Assembly (NCBI GenBank): GCA_946184295.1
Contig: CAMHEZ010000001.1
Span: 62,001-126,000, forward strand
Reading direction: 5' to 3'
Length of the DNA stretch: 64,000 bases
DNA from: an uncultured Clostridia bacterium
Lineage (GTDB): Bacteria > Bacillota > Clostridia > Oscillospirales > Acutalibacteraceae
Shown: one piece after another, positions 44,942 to 52,810 of the stretch
Layout of the letters: the number at the start of each line of letters is the position of its first letter
How positions within the stretch are numbered: the stretch's first letter is position 1
The notes under the pieces: model-generated
Told to the model about the DNA's origin: nothing
What the model saw: only the letters and a program-made list of their open reading frames with translations
The model's database searches: none
Position numbers and translations under genes: made by a program

Positions 44942-46009
44942 TTGGACAAGTCCGTTGCCCAGAAATTTATAATTGTCATGTCTATGTTTGTAGCGGTCTT
45001 TGCCACGGTGCTGGTGTGCGGTAATGTGGTGAACGGCAGCGGCGTGGAAAGTTACTGGCGGCCCATTCCCAAGACGAACAACGAGATTTCCTACTCCGAT
45101 TATGAGAATGAGGTTTCTTATTCCGATGCGACCCTGACAGAAGAACAAGCGGTCAGCCGCACCGATATCACGCAAGCCGGGTTGTCGGACGAGGCGCTTT
45201 TTGACAGTACCCATCGCCCCTTTGATGTGACGTTTTATTCACTTCCCGGTGAGCAGGGGACTGACGAGACAGCGGCGTCATTCACGCAGGACTTTGAGAG
45301 CGATGAGCCTGATGACAACTATGATGATGTAGACGAACAGTTTCTCTATATGACCACTGTGACCACGACGGGGACGCGTAAAAAAACGACTACCACCCGC
45401 GCCTATACTCCCACACAGGCCAATCGCACGACGGTCAGGACGACCGCGAAAAAGACAACGGTCAAGACCACTACATCCAAAAAAACGACTCATGTCACGG
45501 CGGCCAGATCGGTTTCTTCCACGACGACGACCAAGAGTACCACTCAAGCTGTCAAATCTACTACTACCACGACGACTGCTGCTACTACGGTGAAGACAAC
45601 CGTCAAAACGACGACGACCCGTACCAATACGACAACATCGGTTGTCCCCATTGTGGAGCAGACCAAAACAACTACCAAAGCGTCCAATGTGCCTTTCACG
45701 ACACGGAAGACGAATGTCACGACCACGACGACGACTACCACTAAGCAGACAACAGCAGTTACGACGACGCCCAGTCATGGCATTGATGTAGCGGTTTCCG
45801 TCAACAAGACCAAGCCGGTAAACGCTGGTTCTTCGCAGCAATCCACCAAGACCACGACGACAGCCAAGTCCACGCAGGAGAAGACAGTGCATACGACAGC
45901 TGAGATTACCGGAGTGAAGGATTCCACCACTAAAGTGACAAAGGCCTCGACCGTCAAGTCCACCGAGACGCCTTCCACCACACCGCAAACGGAGACGCCG
46001 GTTGGCTGA
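44942..46009 (+). CDS. Thr/Lys-rich mucin-like membrane-anchored protein
   Basis: The 355-aa product has an N-terminal membrane segment (about 8-30), a Tyr/Asp/Ser-rich region with 'EISYSDYENEVSYSDAT' (about 45-130), and from about residue 135 to the end a low-complexity region dominated by Thr, with Lys, Val, Ser and Ala. There is no folded C-terminal domain and no LPxTG sorting motif. This suggests an extended, possibly O-glycosylated stalk outside the membrane (inference). The TTG start has AAAGGAGGGG upstream. Codon use is strongly ACG/ACC/ACT repetitive, which may favour slippage and length variation. Confidence 0.7.
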   Translation: MDKSVAQKFIIVMSMFVAVFATVLVCGNVVNGSGVESYWRPIPKTNNEISYSDYENEVSYSDATLTEEQAVSRTDITQAGLSDEALFDSTHRPFDVTFYSLPGEQGTDETAASFTQDFESDEPDDNYDDVDEQFLYMTTVTTTGTRKKTTTTRAYTPTQANRTTVRTTAKKTTVKTTTSKKTTHVTAARSVSSTTTTKSTTQAVKSTTTTTTAATTVKTTVKTTTTRTNTTTSVVPIVEQTKTTTKASNVPFTTRKTNVTTTTTTTTKQTTAVTTTPSHGIDVAVSVNKTKPVNAGSSQQSTKTTTTAKSTQEKTVHTTAEITGVKDSTTKVTKASTVKSTETPSTTPQTETPVG

Positions 46010-46029
46010 TGCGGGGTGCTGCAATTTGA

Positions 46030-46082
46030 AACGCATAAAACGCCGAAGAGCAATTGTGATTCTGTTCTTTGGCGTTTTTTTC
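46030..46082 (+). terminator. Terminator after the Thr-rich protein gene
   Basis: AAAACGCCGAAGA (from 46037) pairs with TTCTTTGGCGTTTT (to about 46078), followed by TTTT. Confidence 0.78.
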
Positions 46083-46183
46083 ATAAAAGCGGGTGGCAGG
46101 CTTGATTTGATTGCTTGAGAAAAATAAAAAATATTACGATCTGTTATTATTTATTAAAATATAATTATATAGAGATGGGGAAA

Positions 46184-47059
46184 ATGATGGCAACAAGTGT
46201 TCATGGGGCAGAGCGACCGTCTGTCACGGTGCCGTGTGCGGGATTTTCAGTGAGGGATACGCTGAACAGCGGTCAGTGCTTTCGCTGGGTCGAGCGGAAC
46301 GGGCGCATGTGCGGTACGGCGTTCGGCAGATACATTGAAGTGGTGCAGAACGGCGACAGTATGACAATTGTGGGAACGGACGATGACGACTATGCCGCCG
46401 TCTGGCGGGGGTATTTTGACATGGACCGCGATTATGACGCCATCCGCAAGACGGTCACGGAGCTGGAGCCGCGGCTTTGTGATGCGGCGGACTATGCGGC
46501 GGGCGTGCATGTATTGGGACAGGAGCCGTGGGAGGCGCTTTGTTCCTTCGTGATCTCGCAGAACAACAATATCCCCCGGATTCGGGGGATTGTACGGAAG
46601 CTGTGCCTGCACTGCGGCGAGCGGGCTGTCGGTTGGGCGTATGCGGCCGACCCGGCAGACGCGATGGCGTTTCCCACGGCGACCGCCTTGGCAGAGGTAT
46701 CCGAAGCGACGTTTCGGGAGTGGGGCTGCGGTTATCGCGCCGCCTATCTCACGGAGCTGTCGCGTGCTGCTGCGGCAGGCAGCATTGATTTTGATTTCAT
46801 CAGAACCGCGCCGATTGACGCGGCGCGGAAACAATTGCGGTCGCTCAAAGGTATTGGGCCGAAGGTCGCGGAATGTGTGCTGCTTTACGGTTTTGGGCGC
46901 ATGGAATGTTTTCCGGTGGACGTGTGGATCCGGCGCGCGCTGGAAACGGAATTGACGGGCGGCACAGCGCTGATCGGCAGTGAATACGCGGGCATCGGCC
47001 AGCAATATCTGTTTGAGTATATCCGGCAGCATCCGGAGAAATTTGTCAGGAAAAGTTAG
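46184..47059 (+). CDS. OGG1-type 8-oxoguanine DNA glycosylase/lyase (HhH-GPD)
   Basis: The 291-aa enzyme has the N-terminal OGG domain with 'FSVRDTLNSGQCFRWVERNG' and the HhH-GPD domain 'LKGIGPKVAECVLLYGFGRMECFPVDVWIRR', where Lys of 'GPKVAEC' and Asp of 'PVDVW' match the catalytic pair of OGG1. It excises 8-oxoguanine and nicks the abasic site. The ATG at 46184 follows GATGGGGA; an upstream in-frame ATG at 46175 lies about 10 nt after a TATAAT (46160-46165). It starts a compact rightward run with the HAD and phosphoesterase genes. Confidence 0.93.
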   Translation: MMATSVHGAERPSVTVPCAGFSVRDTLNSGQCFRWVERNGRMCGTAFGRYIEVVQNGDSMTIVGTDDDDYAAVWRGYFDMDRDYDAIRKTVTELEPRLCDAADYAAGVHVLGQEPWEALCSFVISQNNNIPRIRGIVRKLCLHCGERAVGWAYAADPADAMAFPTATALAEVSEATFREWGCGYRAAYLTELSRAAAAGSIDFDFIRTAPIDAARKQLRSLKGIGPKVAECVLLYGFGRMECFPVDVWIRRALETELTGGTALIGSEYAGIGQQYLFEYIRQHPEKFVRKS

Positions 47060-47073
47060 GAGAGAAACACAGC

Positions 47074-47754
47074 ATGAGCAAAATCAAAGGCGTCATTTTT
47101 GATTTTAACGGTACCCTGTTTTTTGATACGCCGTTTCACGAGCAGGCGTGGCGCGAGTATGCGCGGCGGCTTTGTCATCGGGAAGTGACAGACGAGGAGT
47201 TTCGCGATCATGTGCATGGCCGTACCAATGCGCAGATTCTGGCCTATCTGGTGGGAGAAGGTATGAGCCAGCCCGAGATTGACCGTCATGGGGAGGCAAA
47301 GGAGGCAATTTATCGAGAACTGTGCCTGAGCAATCCGGCAGATTTTCATCTGGCAGAAGGTGCGGAAGCGTATCTGGACGAAATGAAGCGTCGCGGCGTG
47401 CCAATGGCGATTGCCACGTCGTCGGGGTATGACAACGTGGCGTTTTACATGGAACACTTCCGCATGGCGCGGTGGTTCGACAAAGATACCTTTATATACC
47501 ATGACGGCCAGATGCGCAGCAAGCCGTATCCCGACATTTATCTGCGGGCTTCGGCGGCGTTGGGATTACCCCCGGAAGCCTGCATGGTGTTTGAGGATAT
47601 GCCGTCGGGAATTGCGGCGGCGCGTGCGGCGGGAGTGGGGTGTATCATTGCGGTGGCTTCGGCACTCAGTCCGGCCTATCTGGCTTCACTGGACGGCGTG
47701 GAACGCGTGATTCGCGATTACACCGGACTGTCGGTGGATGATGTGACAGGATAA
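47074..47754 (+). CDS. HAD-superfamily hydrolase (beta-phosphoglucomutase-like)
   Basis: The 226-aa protein has motif I 'VIFDFNGTLFFD', motif II 'IATSSGYD', motif III 'KPYPDIYLRAS' and motif IV 'CMVFEDMPSGIAAARAAG', with a helical cap between I and II as in the beta-PGM/phosphatase subgroup. The second Asp of DxDGT is Asn here, which removes the usual general acid/base and points to an altered or non-canonical phosphotransfer. The substrate is unknown. AGGAGAG lies upstream, 14 bp after the glycosylase gene. Confidence 0.87.
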   Translation: MSKIKGVIFDFNGTLFFDTPFHEQAWREYARRLCHREVTDEEFRDHVHGRTNAQILAYLVGEGMSQPEIDRHGEAKEAIYRELCLSNPADFHLAEGAEAYLDEMKRRGVPMAIATSSGYDNVAFYMEHFRMARWFDKDTFIYHDGQMRSKPYPDIYLRASAALGLPPEACMVFEDMPSGIAAARAAGVGCIIAVASALSPAYLASLDGVERVIRDYTGLSVDDVTG

Positions 47755-47772
47755 GGAGTATAAAATACACAC

Positions 47773-48531
47773 ATGTTTCAGATTGTTTATCATACCGTGG
47801 AAACTACGAAGCGGCTGGGAGGCGGTTCGGTCAGATTGGCGCTGGTCACCGACCTGCACCGGGAGCGCTGGGGAGAGCGGCAGGAGCTGCTGATCGACGC
47901 GCTGGAAAGGGAAGCGCCCGACGCGGTGCTGATGAGCGGGGATATTTTTCATCATCTGGAGCCGTTTGAAGGCTCGCGCCTCTTTGTGGAAGAAGCGGCT
48001 AAGCGCTTTCCCTGCTTTTATGTCACCGGCAATCACGAGAATAAGAGCGATCGGGTTGATGAGTTCAAACGGTTCCTGCGGGAAAAGGGCGTAACGGTGC
48101 TGGAAGGCGCGTGTAAGACGTTTGCGGCTCACGGCAGCAAAGTGAATATCTGCGGTGTGGACGAATACAGATTCATCGGAGAGGCCGGTATGCACGCGCA
48201 GCTCAAGCGGGCAAGTGCAGCAGCCGATCCGCGTTACTTTACGATTCTGCTGTCGCACCGCCCGGAATTGATTCACCAATATCTGCCATACGGCTTTGAC
48301 TTGATTCTCTGCGGCCATGCCCACGGCGGACAATGGAGGATTCCCGGCCTGATTAACGGTCTTTACGCGCCGGGACAGGGAATTTTTCCGAAATACGCGG
48401 GAGGCCGCTATGATTTTGACGGCGGCGCGGTCATGATTGTGGGGCGGGGGCTGGTGAACGCCGGCTATTACGTGCCGCGTCTCTTCAATCCGCCGGAACT
48501 GCCTGTGATTACCGTGCGGCAGGCTCCGTGA
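47773..48531 (+). CDS. Metallophosphoesterase, membrane-protein YaeI/YkuE type
   Basis: The 252-aa calcineurin-like protein has the motifs 'VTDLHRERWG' (DxH), 'MSGDIFHHLEPF' (GDxxx), 'VTGNHENKSD' (GNHE), 'ILLSHRPELI' and 'LCGHAHGGQWRIPGL' (GHxH). The end 'YAPGQGIFPKYAGGRYDF' followed by 'VGRGLVNAGYYVPRLFNPPE' is typical of YkuE/YaeI-like phosphoesterases acting on lipid or envelope substrates. No signal peptide is visible. AAGGAG precedes the ATG by 14 nt. Confidence 0.9.
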   Translation: MFQIVYHTVETTKRLGGGSVRLALVTDLHRERWGERQELLIDALEREAPDAVLMSGDIFHHLEPFEGSRLFVEEAAKRFPCFYVTGNHENKSDRVDEFKRFLREKGVTVLEGACKTFAAHGSKVNICGVDEYRFIGEAGMHAQLKRASAAADPRYFTILLSHRPELIHQYLPYGFDLILCGHAHGGQWRIPGLINGLYAPGQGIFPKYAGGRYDFDGGAVMIVGRGLVNAGYYVPRLFNPPELPVITVRQAP

Positions 48532-48552
48532 CGACGCGTTATGCGTTATCCA

Positions 48553-49566
48553 TTATGTGTTGCGCATTGTGCATAGTTCGGCAAGATGCGCCACGCCGGG
48601 AATGGTTTCGCCCTGCCACGAACTGGTGGTTGACATCAGCGCACCGGTGGCGATGGCCAGCACACGGTGCAGCTCGCCGTTTTCGATACGCTGCATGATG
48701 TGAGAACAAAGCACGCTGCCGATGCAGCCGCAGCCCGAGCCGCCGGCGTGAACGTCCTGCGCCTCGCGGTCGAAGATCATCATGCCGCAGTCGTTGTGGC
48801 GATCGGCGAGATCAATGCCGTCCCGCGCCAGCAGCTGCCGCAGTAGGTCGCTGCCGACAAAGCCGAGATCGCCCGTGAGAATCAGGTCGTAGTCGGTGGG
48901 GCAGGTGCCGGTGTCGGTGAGGTATCGTTTAATGGTGTCGGCGGCGGCAGGCGCCATAGCGGCGCCCATGTTGCAGGGGTCTTTGATGCCGAGGTCGTCA
49001 ATGATGCCGATGCAGGCGGAGTTGACGGAAATGCTGCCGCCGTGACCCACAATGGCGGCGCCCGCGCCGGTCACGGTCCACTGCGCGGAAGGCGAGCGCT
49101 GGCCGCCATAGCCCAGCGGCGTGCGGAACTGACGTTCTGACGAGCAGAAGTGGGACGACGTGACCGCCGCGCAGACATTGGCCGCGCCGCATTCCACAAA
49201 GACGGCGGCGTTGATGAGCGCCTCGATCATGGTAGAGCAAGCGCCATAGACACCCATATGAGGAATGCCCAGACTGCGCAGGCCGAAGGTGGAGGCAATG
49301 CACTGGTTGAGCAGGTCGCCGGAAAACATCACGTCAACACCGACAGGCGGGAGTTTTGCCTTGTCCAGAGCGATGCTGACAACTTCCTGCTGGAGCGAGC
49401 TTTCGGCCTTTTCCCACGAAGTCTGTTCCATCATGGGGTCTTCGTGAACCTTGTCAAAGAAGCCGCCGAGCGGCCCTTCACTTTCTTTTTTGCCCGCCAC
49501 GCCGGCGTGACTCAGGATAGTGGGTGTGGAATCAAAGCGGAATGTACCGCGCTGTAATCTCTGCAC
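48553..49566 (-). CDS. spoVAD: Stage V sporulation protein AD-like (SpoVAD)
   Basis: The 337-aa thiolase-fold protein matches SpoVAD: 'GVAGKKESEGPLGGFFD', 'VMFSGDLLNQC', 'GVYGACSTMIEAL', and 'GYGGQRSPSAQWTVTGAGAA'. In spore formers SpoVAD binds dipicolinic acid and helps move it into the spore core with SpoVAC and SpoVAEb. Those partners are not adjacent here: it stands alone between convergent phosphoesterase and divergent transporter genes. GTG start with CGGAGGG upstream. It implies the organism, or its recent ancestor, sporulates. Confidence 0.93.
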   Translation of the reverse strand: MQRLQRGTFRFDSTPTILSHAGVAGKKESEGPLGGFFDKVHEDPMMEQTSWEKAESSLQQEVVSIALDKAKLPPVGVDVMFSGDLLNQCIASTFGLRSLGIPHMGVYGACSTMIEALINAAVFVECGAANVCAAVTSSHFCSSERQFRTPLGYGGQRSPSAQWTVTGAGAAIVGHGGSISVNSACIGIIDDLGIKDPCNMGAAMAPAAADTIKRYLTDTGTCPTDYDLILTGDLGFVGSDLLRQLLARDGIDLADRHNDCGMMIFDREAQDVHAGGSGCGCIGSVLCSHIMQRIENGELHRVLAIATGALMSTTSSWQGETIPGVAHLAELCTMRNT

Positions 49567-49661
49567 AGAAATCCCTCCGAAGGTTATTATGATAAAATGT
49601 CTTTTTTATCATGCCCATGTCGGAAAAAAATATGCCGATGGCAGGTGGTAATTAAAAATAA

Positions 49662-49745
49662 TTAAGCGAAGCGCGGGGAATCCTAGCTGTTGACAAGCAA
49701 CAGCTTGGGGTGCTGGCACCTCTTGGCGGGTCAAGGGCAGCGCCC
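49662..49745 (+). repeat. GC-rich modular repeat copy R6, left half, interrupted
   Basis: Left end AAGCGAAGCGCGGGGAATCC and a hairpin AGCTGTTG-ACAAG-CAACAGCT, then the body to 'GGGCAGCGCC' where it breaks off. The distal half ('GGTCGCAAGACGCGC' and 'GTTGGGCGAATCC') reappears at about 49940-49989 after another repeat. Confidence 0.82.
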
Positions 49746-49945
49746 ATATGCACTAACCTATCGAGAGTAAAGCAGGTTTGTATGTCCCCAACCGTCGTCT
49801 TTGTCGCAATGCGCTGCGGAAACCCTTCTGTCCCTACGGGACATCTCCCCTTTCAGGGGAGACAATCAGGTGCGTCGCAACACATTTTGCCTCCCCTGAA
49901 AGGGGAGGGGAATAGGTATCGCTAGCGATGCCGATGGAGAAGGTC
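49746..49945. repeat. Second palindromic repeat family inserted in R6
   Basis: Contains CTCCCCTTTCAGGGGAG (about 49846-49862) and CCTCCCCTGAAAGGGGAGG (about 49890-49908), which are palindromic and complementary, flanked by 'CCCTACGGGACAT' and 'TATCGCTAGCGAT'. It separates the two halves of R6, so it appears to have inserted later. No coding sequence. Confidence 0.65.
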
Positions 49946-49989
49946 GCAAGACGCGCTTGGATTTTTGATACAGTTGGGCGAATCCAATC

Positions 49990-50018
49990 TTGACATAACC
50001 AAATGTGTATGATACAAT
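49990..50018 (+). promoter_or_regulatory. Promoter of the Na/Pi cotransporter gene
   Basis: TTGACA (49990-49995), 17-nt spacer, TACAAT (50013-50018). The -35 box follows directly on the right end of R6 (GGGCGAATCCAATC). Confidence 0.7.
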
Positions 50019-50111
50019 CATAAAGACGGAATAATTGCACAGAGAAGCCCGCTTCCATGGTTCAACAGCGTGATGAGAAGCGGACAAAAAGACCGATGAG
50101 AGTGTGATATA

Positions 50112-51869
50112 ATGGGTATTTCAAATATCTTTGCGCTGATTTGCGGCATGGTGCTGTTTCTTTTCGGTATGTCGCTGATGGGCGACGGGCTCAAGCGGAC
50201 GGCGGGAGGCAAATTTGAGCTTCTGCTGGCGAGGCTGACCGATACGCCGGTCAAAGGTGTTCTTCTCGGTACAGGCGTGACTGCGATTATTCAATCCTCG
50301 TCGGCGACGTCTGTCATGGCCGTCGGTTTTGTCAATTCCGGCATGATGAAGTTCCGCCAGTCCATTCCGATTGTGCTGGGCGCCATTCTTGGTACCAGTA
50401 TCACGGGCTGGGTGATTTGTCTCTCTGAACTTGGCGGCGGCGACGGCTGGGTGCAGCTGCTTTCCAGCGCCACCATCACCGGCATGGTCGCCTTCGGCAG
50501 CATTCTGGTGCGCATGTTCGCCAAGAAGTACGATTACGTGGGCGATATCATGATGGGTTTCGTGGTGCTGATGGTGGGCATCAGCAACATGAGCGGCGCG
50601 GTGGCTCCGCTTCAGGAGAACGCGACCTTTGTCAGCATGCTGACCATGTTTTCCGATCCGCTGATCGGCATTCTGGTAGGCGCGATTTTTACGGCTGTGC
50701 TGCAAAGTGCCTCGGCGGCGGTGGGTATCGTGCAGGCCCTGACTGTCACAGGCGCGATTGATTTTGCCACGGCACTGCCCATTATTCTGGGCATTTCCAT
50801 CGGCGCGGCGGTGCCGGTGCTGCTGTCTGCCATCAACGCCAACGTCAACGGACGGCGCACGGCATTTGTCTATCTGTTCATCTCGGTGCTGGGTGTGCTG
50901 ATCTGCGGCGGTGTGTTTTATCTCCTTAACATTTTCCTGTCGTTCCCCATTATGAATATGACCATGACGGCGGTTTCCATCGCGGCGGTCAACACGATTT
51001 TCCGTCTGCTGAATGTGGTCGCAGTGTTTCCCTTTATCGGGCTGATTGACAAGCTGACATGCCTCTGGATTAAGGAAAAGTCCTCCGACACTGACAGCGG
51101 AGACGATGAGAAGGAACCCATCGCGCTGGACGAGCGTTTTCTTTCCTATCCGGCGCTGGCACTTTCACAGGTGCAGCGGGCGGTGTATGACATGGCTCAC
51201 GCTGTACACAAGAGCGTCATTCTGGGATTCTCTGCGATGGACGATTATACTGAGGAACAGTTTACCAAGGCGGCGCGTTGTGAAAAGCTGGCCGACCATT
51301 ATGAGGACAGCATTGGCACTTACCTGATGAAGCTTTCCAAGAGTGAGTTGACTAAGGAACAGCGGGCGGACGTTTTCAAATATCTGCACACGTTGTCCTA
51401 CTTTGAGCGTATCACCGATCAGGCCATGATCGTGGCCTATACTGCCAAAGAAAAATATGAGAAAAACATTACATATTCCGGAGACGCGCAGCGGGAGCTG
51501 GACGCGCTGCAAGGCGCCGTATCCGAAATCGTGCGTATCACGGTAGACGACTTTGTCAGCAACAAGTGGCAGACCGACGGCCGCGTCACGGCGCTGGCGA
51601 TGGTTATTCGCGCCCTGTGCGACAAGGCCGAGCTGCATCATGTGGAACGCTTGCAGTCAGGTGTATGTACTTTGGAGCAGGGAACGGAATTTAATGAGTT
51701 GCTGACCAATTTTGAGCGAATTGCCAGCCATTGCACCAAGGTCATTCTGGCTATGGTGGAGGCGCACGACGAGCGATACAATGTCCACGTGGAAAGTCTT
51801 GGCGTCGATCAAAACGACAGCAACACCATGCAGCAGTTCGAGGAATACCGCGCCAAATACAGCGCCTGA
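50112..51869 (+). CDS. Na/Pi cotransporter family protein with PhoU-like domain
   Basis: The 585-aa protein has two inverted-repeat transport units with the signatures 'GVTAIIQSSSATSVMAVGFVNSG' and 'VLQSASAAVGIVQALTV', about eight membrane segments to residue 315, and a C-terminal cytoplasmic PhoU-like helical domain (about 345-570). This is the NptA/YjbB architecture for sodium-driven phosphate transport or export. The RBS is weak (GAGAG). A terminator follows. Confidence 0.93.
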   Translation: MGISNIFALICGMVLFLFGMSLMGDGLKRTAGGKFELLLARLTDTPVKGVLLGTGVTAIIQSSSATSVMAVGFVNSGMMKFRQSIPIVLGAILGTSITGWVICLSELGGGDGWVQLLSSATITGMVAFGSILVRMFAKKYDYVGDIMMGFVVLMVGISNMSGAVAPLQENATFVSMLTMFSDPLIGILVGAIFTAVLQSASAAVGIVQALTVTGAIDFATALPIILGISIGAAVPVLLSAINANVNGRRTAFVYLFISVLGVLICGGVFYLLNIFLSFPIMNMTMTAVSIAAVNTIFRLLNVVAVFPFIGLIDKLTCLWIKEKSSDTDSGDDEKEPIALDERFLSYPALALSQVQRAVYDMAHAVHKSVILGFSAMDDYTEEQFTKAARCEKLADHYEDSIGTYLMKLSKSELTKEQRADVFKYLHTLSYFERITDQAMIVAYTAKEKYEKNITYSGDAQRELDALQGAVSEIVRITVDDFVSNKWQTDGRVTALAMVIRALCDKAELHHVERLQSGVCTLEQGTEFNELLTNFERIASHCTKVILAMVEAHDERYNVHVESLGVDQNDSNTMQQFEEYRAKYSA

Positions 51870-51901
51870 CGGTTGCGGCTTTGTGTATCAATCATAAAAA
51901 C

Positions 51902-51940
51902 AGCGGGTCTTTCCAAGGCAGGGAAGACCCGTTTTTTGTA
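51902..51940. terminator. Bidirectional terminator, cotransporter and lipoprotein genes
   Basis: CGGGTCTTTCC (51904-51914) pairs with GGGAAGACCCG (51921-51931), followed by TTTTTT; A-run on the left serves the convergent lipoprotein gene. Confidence 0.85.
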
Positions 51941-51952
51941 TGGTTTGTATAG

Positions 51953-52291
51953 TTATCGTTCAAACACTTCCGTGCTGCCTCTGGAATTGGTCATGGTGAG
52001 GGTATCTTCCTCCAGTGCGATGACCGCGGTAATGCGGTAAAGATTGCCGTCATCATCGGTGAGATTGAGGATAATCACACTGTTGTCCTCCTCATCTTCC
52101 TCATAAGTACCGTTGAGCTTAAAGCTGCCGTAGCTCACCTTGACCTTGTCGCCGGAAAATTTGATTTTGGTCTTTTTATCTGCGCGGGACGTCCATGTGC
52201 CGTCCAACTCCGAGCCGCAGGAGCAGAGCAGCGCCAGCACCGCCAGCAGATTCATGAGCAGCAGTGCGATTTTGCGGGTTTTTGATTTCAT
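51953..52291 (-). CDS. Small lipoprotein with beta domain
   Basis: The 112-aa protein has a signal peptide and lipobox 'LLCSC' (Cys about residue 25), then a compact beta domain 'LDGTWTSRADKKTKIKFSGDKVKVSYGSFKLNGTYEEDEED'. The 'G-x-W ... F ... G-x-Y' spacing resembles the outer domains of the membrane proteins at 36603, 37815 and 38656, so this may be a free, lipid-anchored version. GGGAGG precedes the ATG. Confidence 0.75.
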   Translation of the reverse strand: MKSKTRKIALLLMNLLAVLALLCSCGSELDGTWTSRADKKTKIKFSGDKVKVSYGSFKLNGTYEEDEEDNSVIILNLTDDDGNLYRITAVIALEEDTLTMTNSRGSTEVFER

Positions 52292-52361
52292 GCGATCAGC
52301 CTCCCTTGTGATAATATATTATTATGAGAAGGCGGGTTTGTCAATGACAATTGTAAAATAA

Positions 52362-52532
52362 AAAAGCGAAGCGCCAATTAGCCGCGAATGCGGCGCGGGG
52401 TGCAGGGGGCTGGCTCCTTGCCGGGGGTGTGGGGGCAGCGCCACCACTGGGGAGTGGGGCAAAGCCCCACGAGTGAGGCGCAGCCGAACGAGCAGGACGC
52501 GCTTGTTTTTTCCGTGTGGTTGGGCGAATCCA
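52362..52532 (+). repeat. GC-rich modular repeat copy R7
   Basis: Plus orientation, left end modified (AAGCGAAGCGCCAATTAGCC then CGCGAATGCGGCGCG). Body stems include 'GTGGGGCAAAGCCCCAC'; right tail 'GTTGGGCGAATCC'. It faces R8 tail to tail with about 18 bp between. Confidence 0.85.
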
Positions 52533-52550
52533 ATCAAGGTGAATTTCCTC

Positions 52551-52707
52551 ATATCCGCATTCGCCCAACCTTTTCCGATATCTTGGCGCGTCTTGCCCGC
52601 TCAGCCTGCGGCTTCGCTTATGGGGCGTTGCCCCATGCCCTAGCAGGGCGCTGCCCTGCACCTGCCAGGAGGACCAGTCCTCCTGGACTCCCGCGCTTCG
52701 CTTAATT
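52551..52707 (-). repeat. GC-rich modular repeat copy R8
   Basis: Minus orientation, full length from 'GGTTGGGCGAAT' (52551) to the left end at 52707 (TAATTAAGCG on the minus strand). With R7 it makes an inverted pair able to form a stem of more than 100 nt. Stems include GGGGCAACGCCCC (minus strand) and GGGCAGCGCCC. Confidence 0.88.
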
Positions 52708-52733
52708 ATTTTTCAAAATTGATTTCTGTTATA

Positions 52734-52762
52734 TTGAAATTTGAGCAGTGGTTTGGTATAAT
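52734..52762 (+). promoter_or_regulatory. Promoter of the pentapeptide-protein gene
   Basis: TTGAAA (52734-52739), 17-nt spacer, TATAAT (52757-52762), 48 nt before the ATG. Confidence 0.7.
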
Positions 52763-52810
52763 ATATACCTTGACATATATATACGATTTTAACAGGGAGG
52801 ACAAGCCGAG

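Noticed and set aside
45278-46084. Open frames antisense to the Thr-rich gene (Arg/Gly- and Val-rich products)
   Set aside because: They are complements of the ACN-repeat; composition is explained by the repeat alone.
46250-46270. AGGGATACGCTGAA shared with the toxin insertion at 3055
   Set aside because: Here it encodes the canonical glycosylase motif DTLNSGQCFRW, with no palindrome, so the identity is coincidental.
49746-49945. Small open frame over the inserted palindromic unit (49710-49925)
   Set aside because: It has no RBS and follows the repeat structure; the unit recurs as palindromes, not codons.
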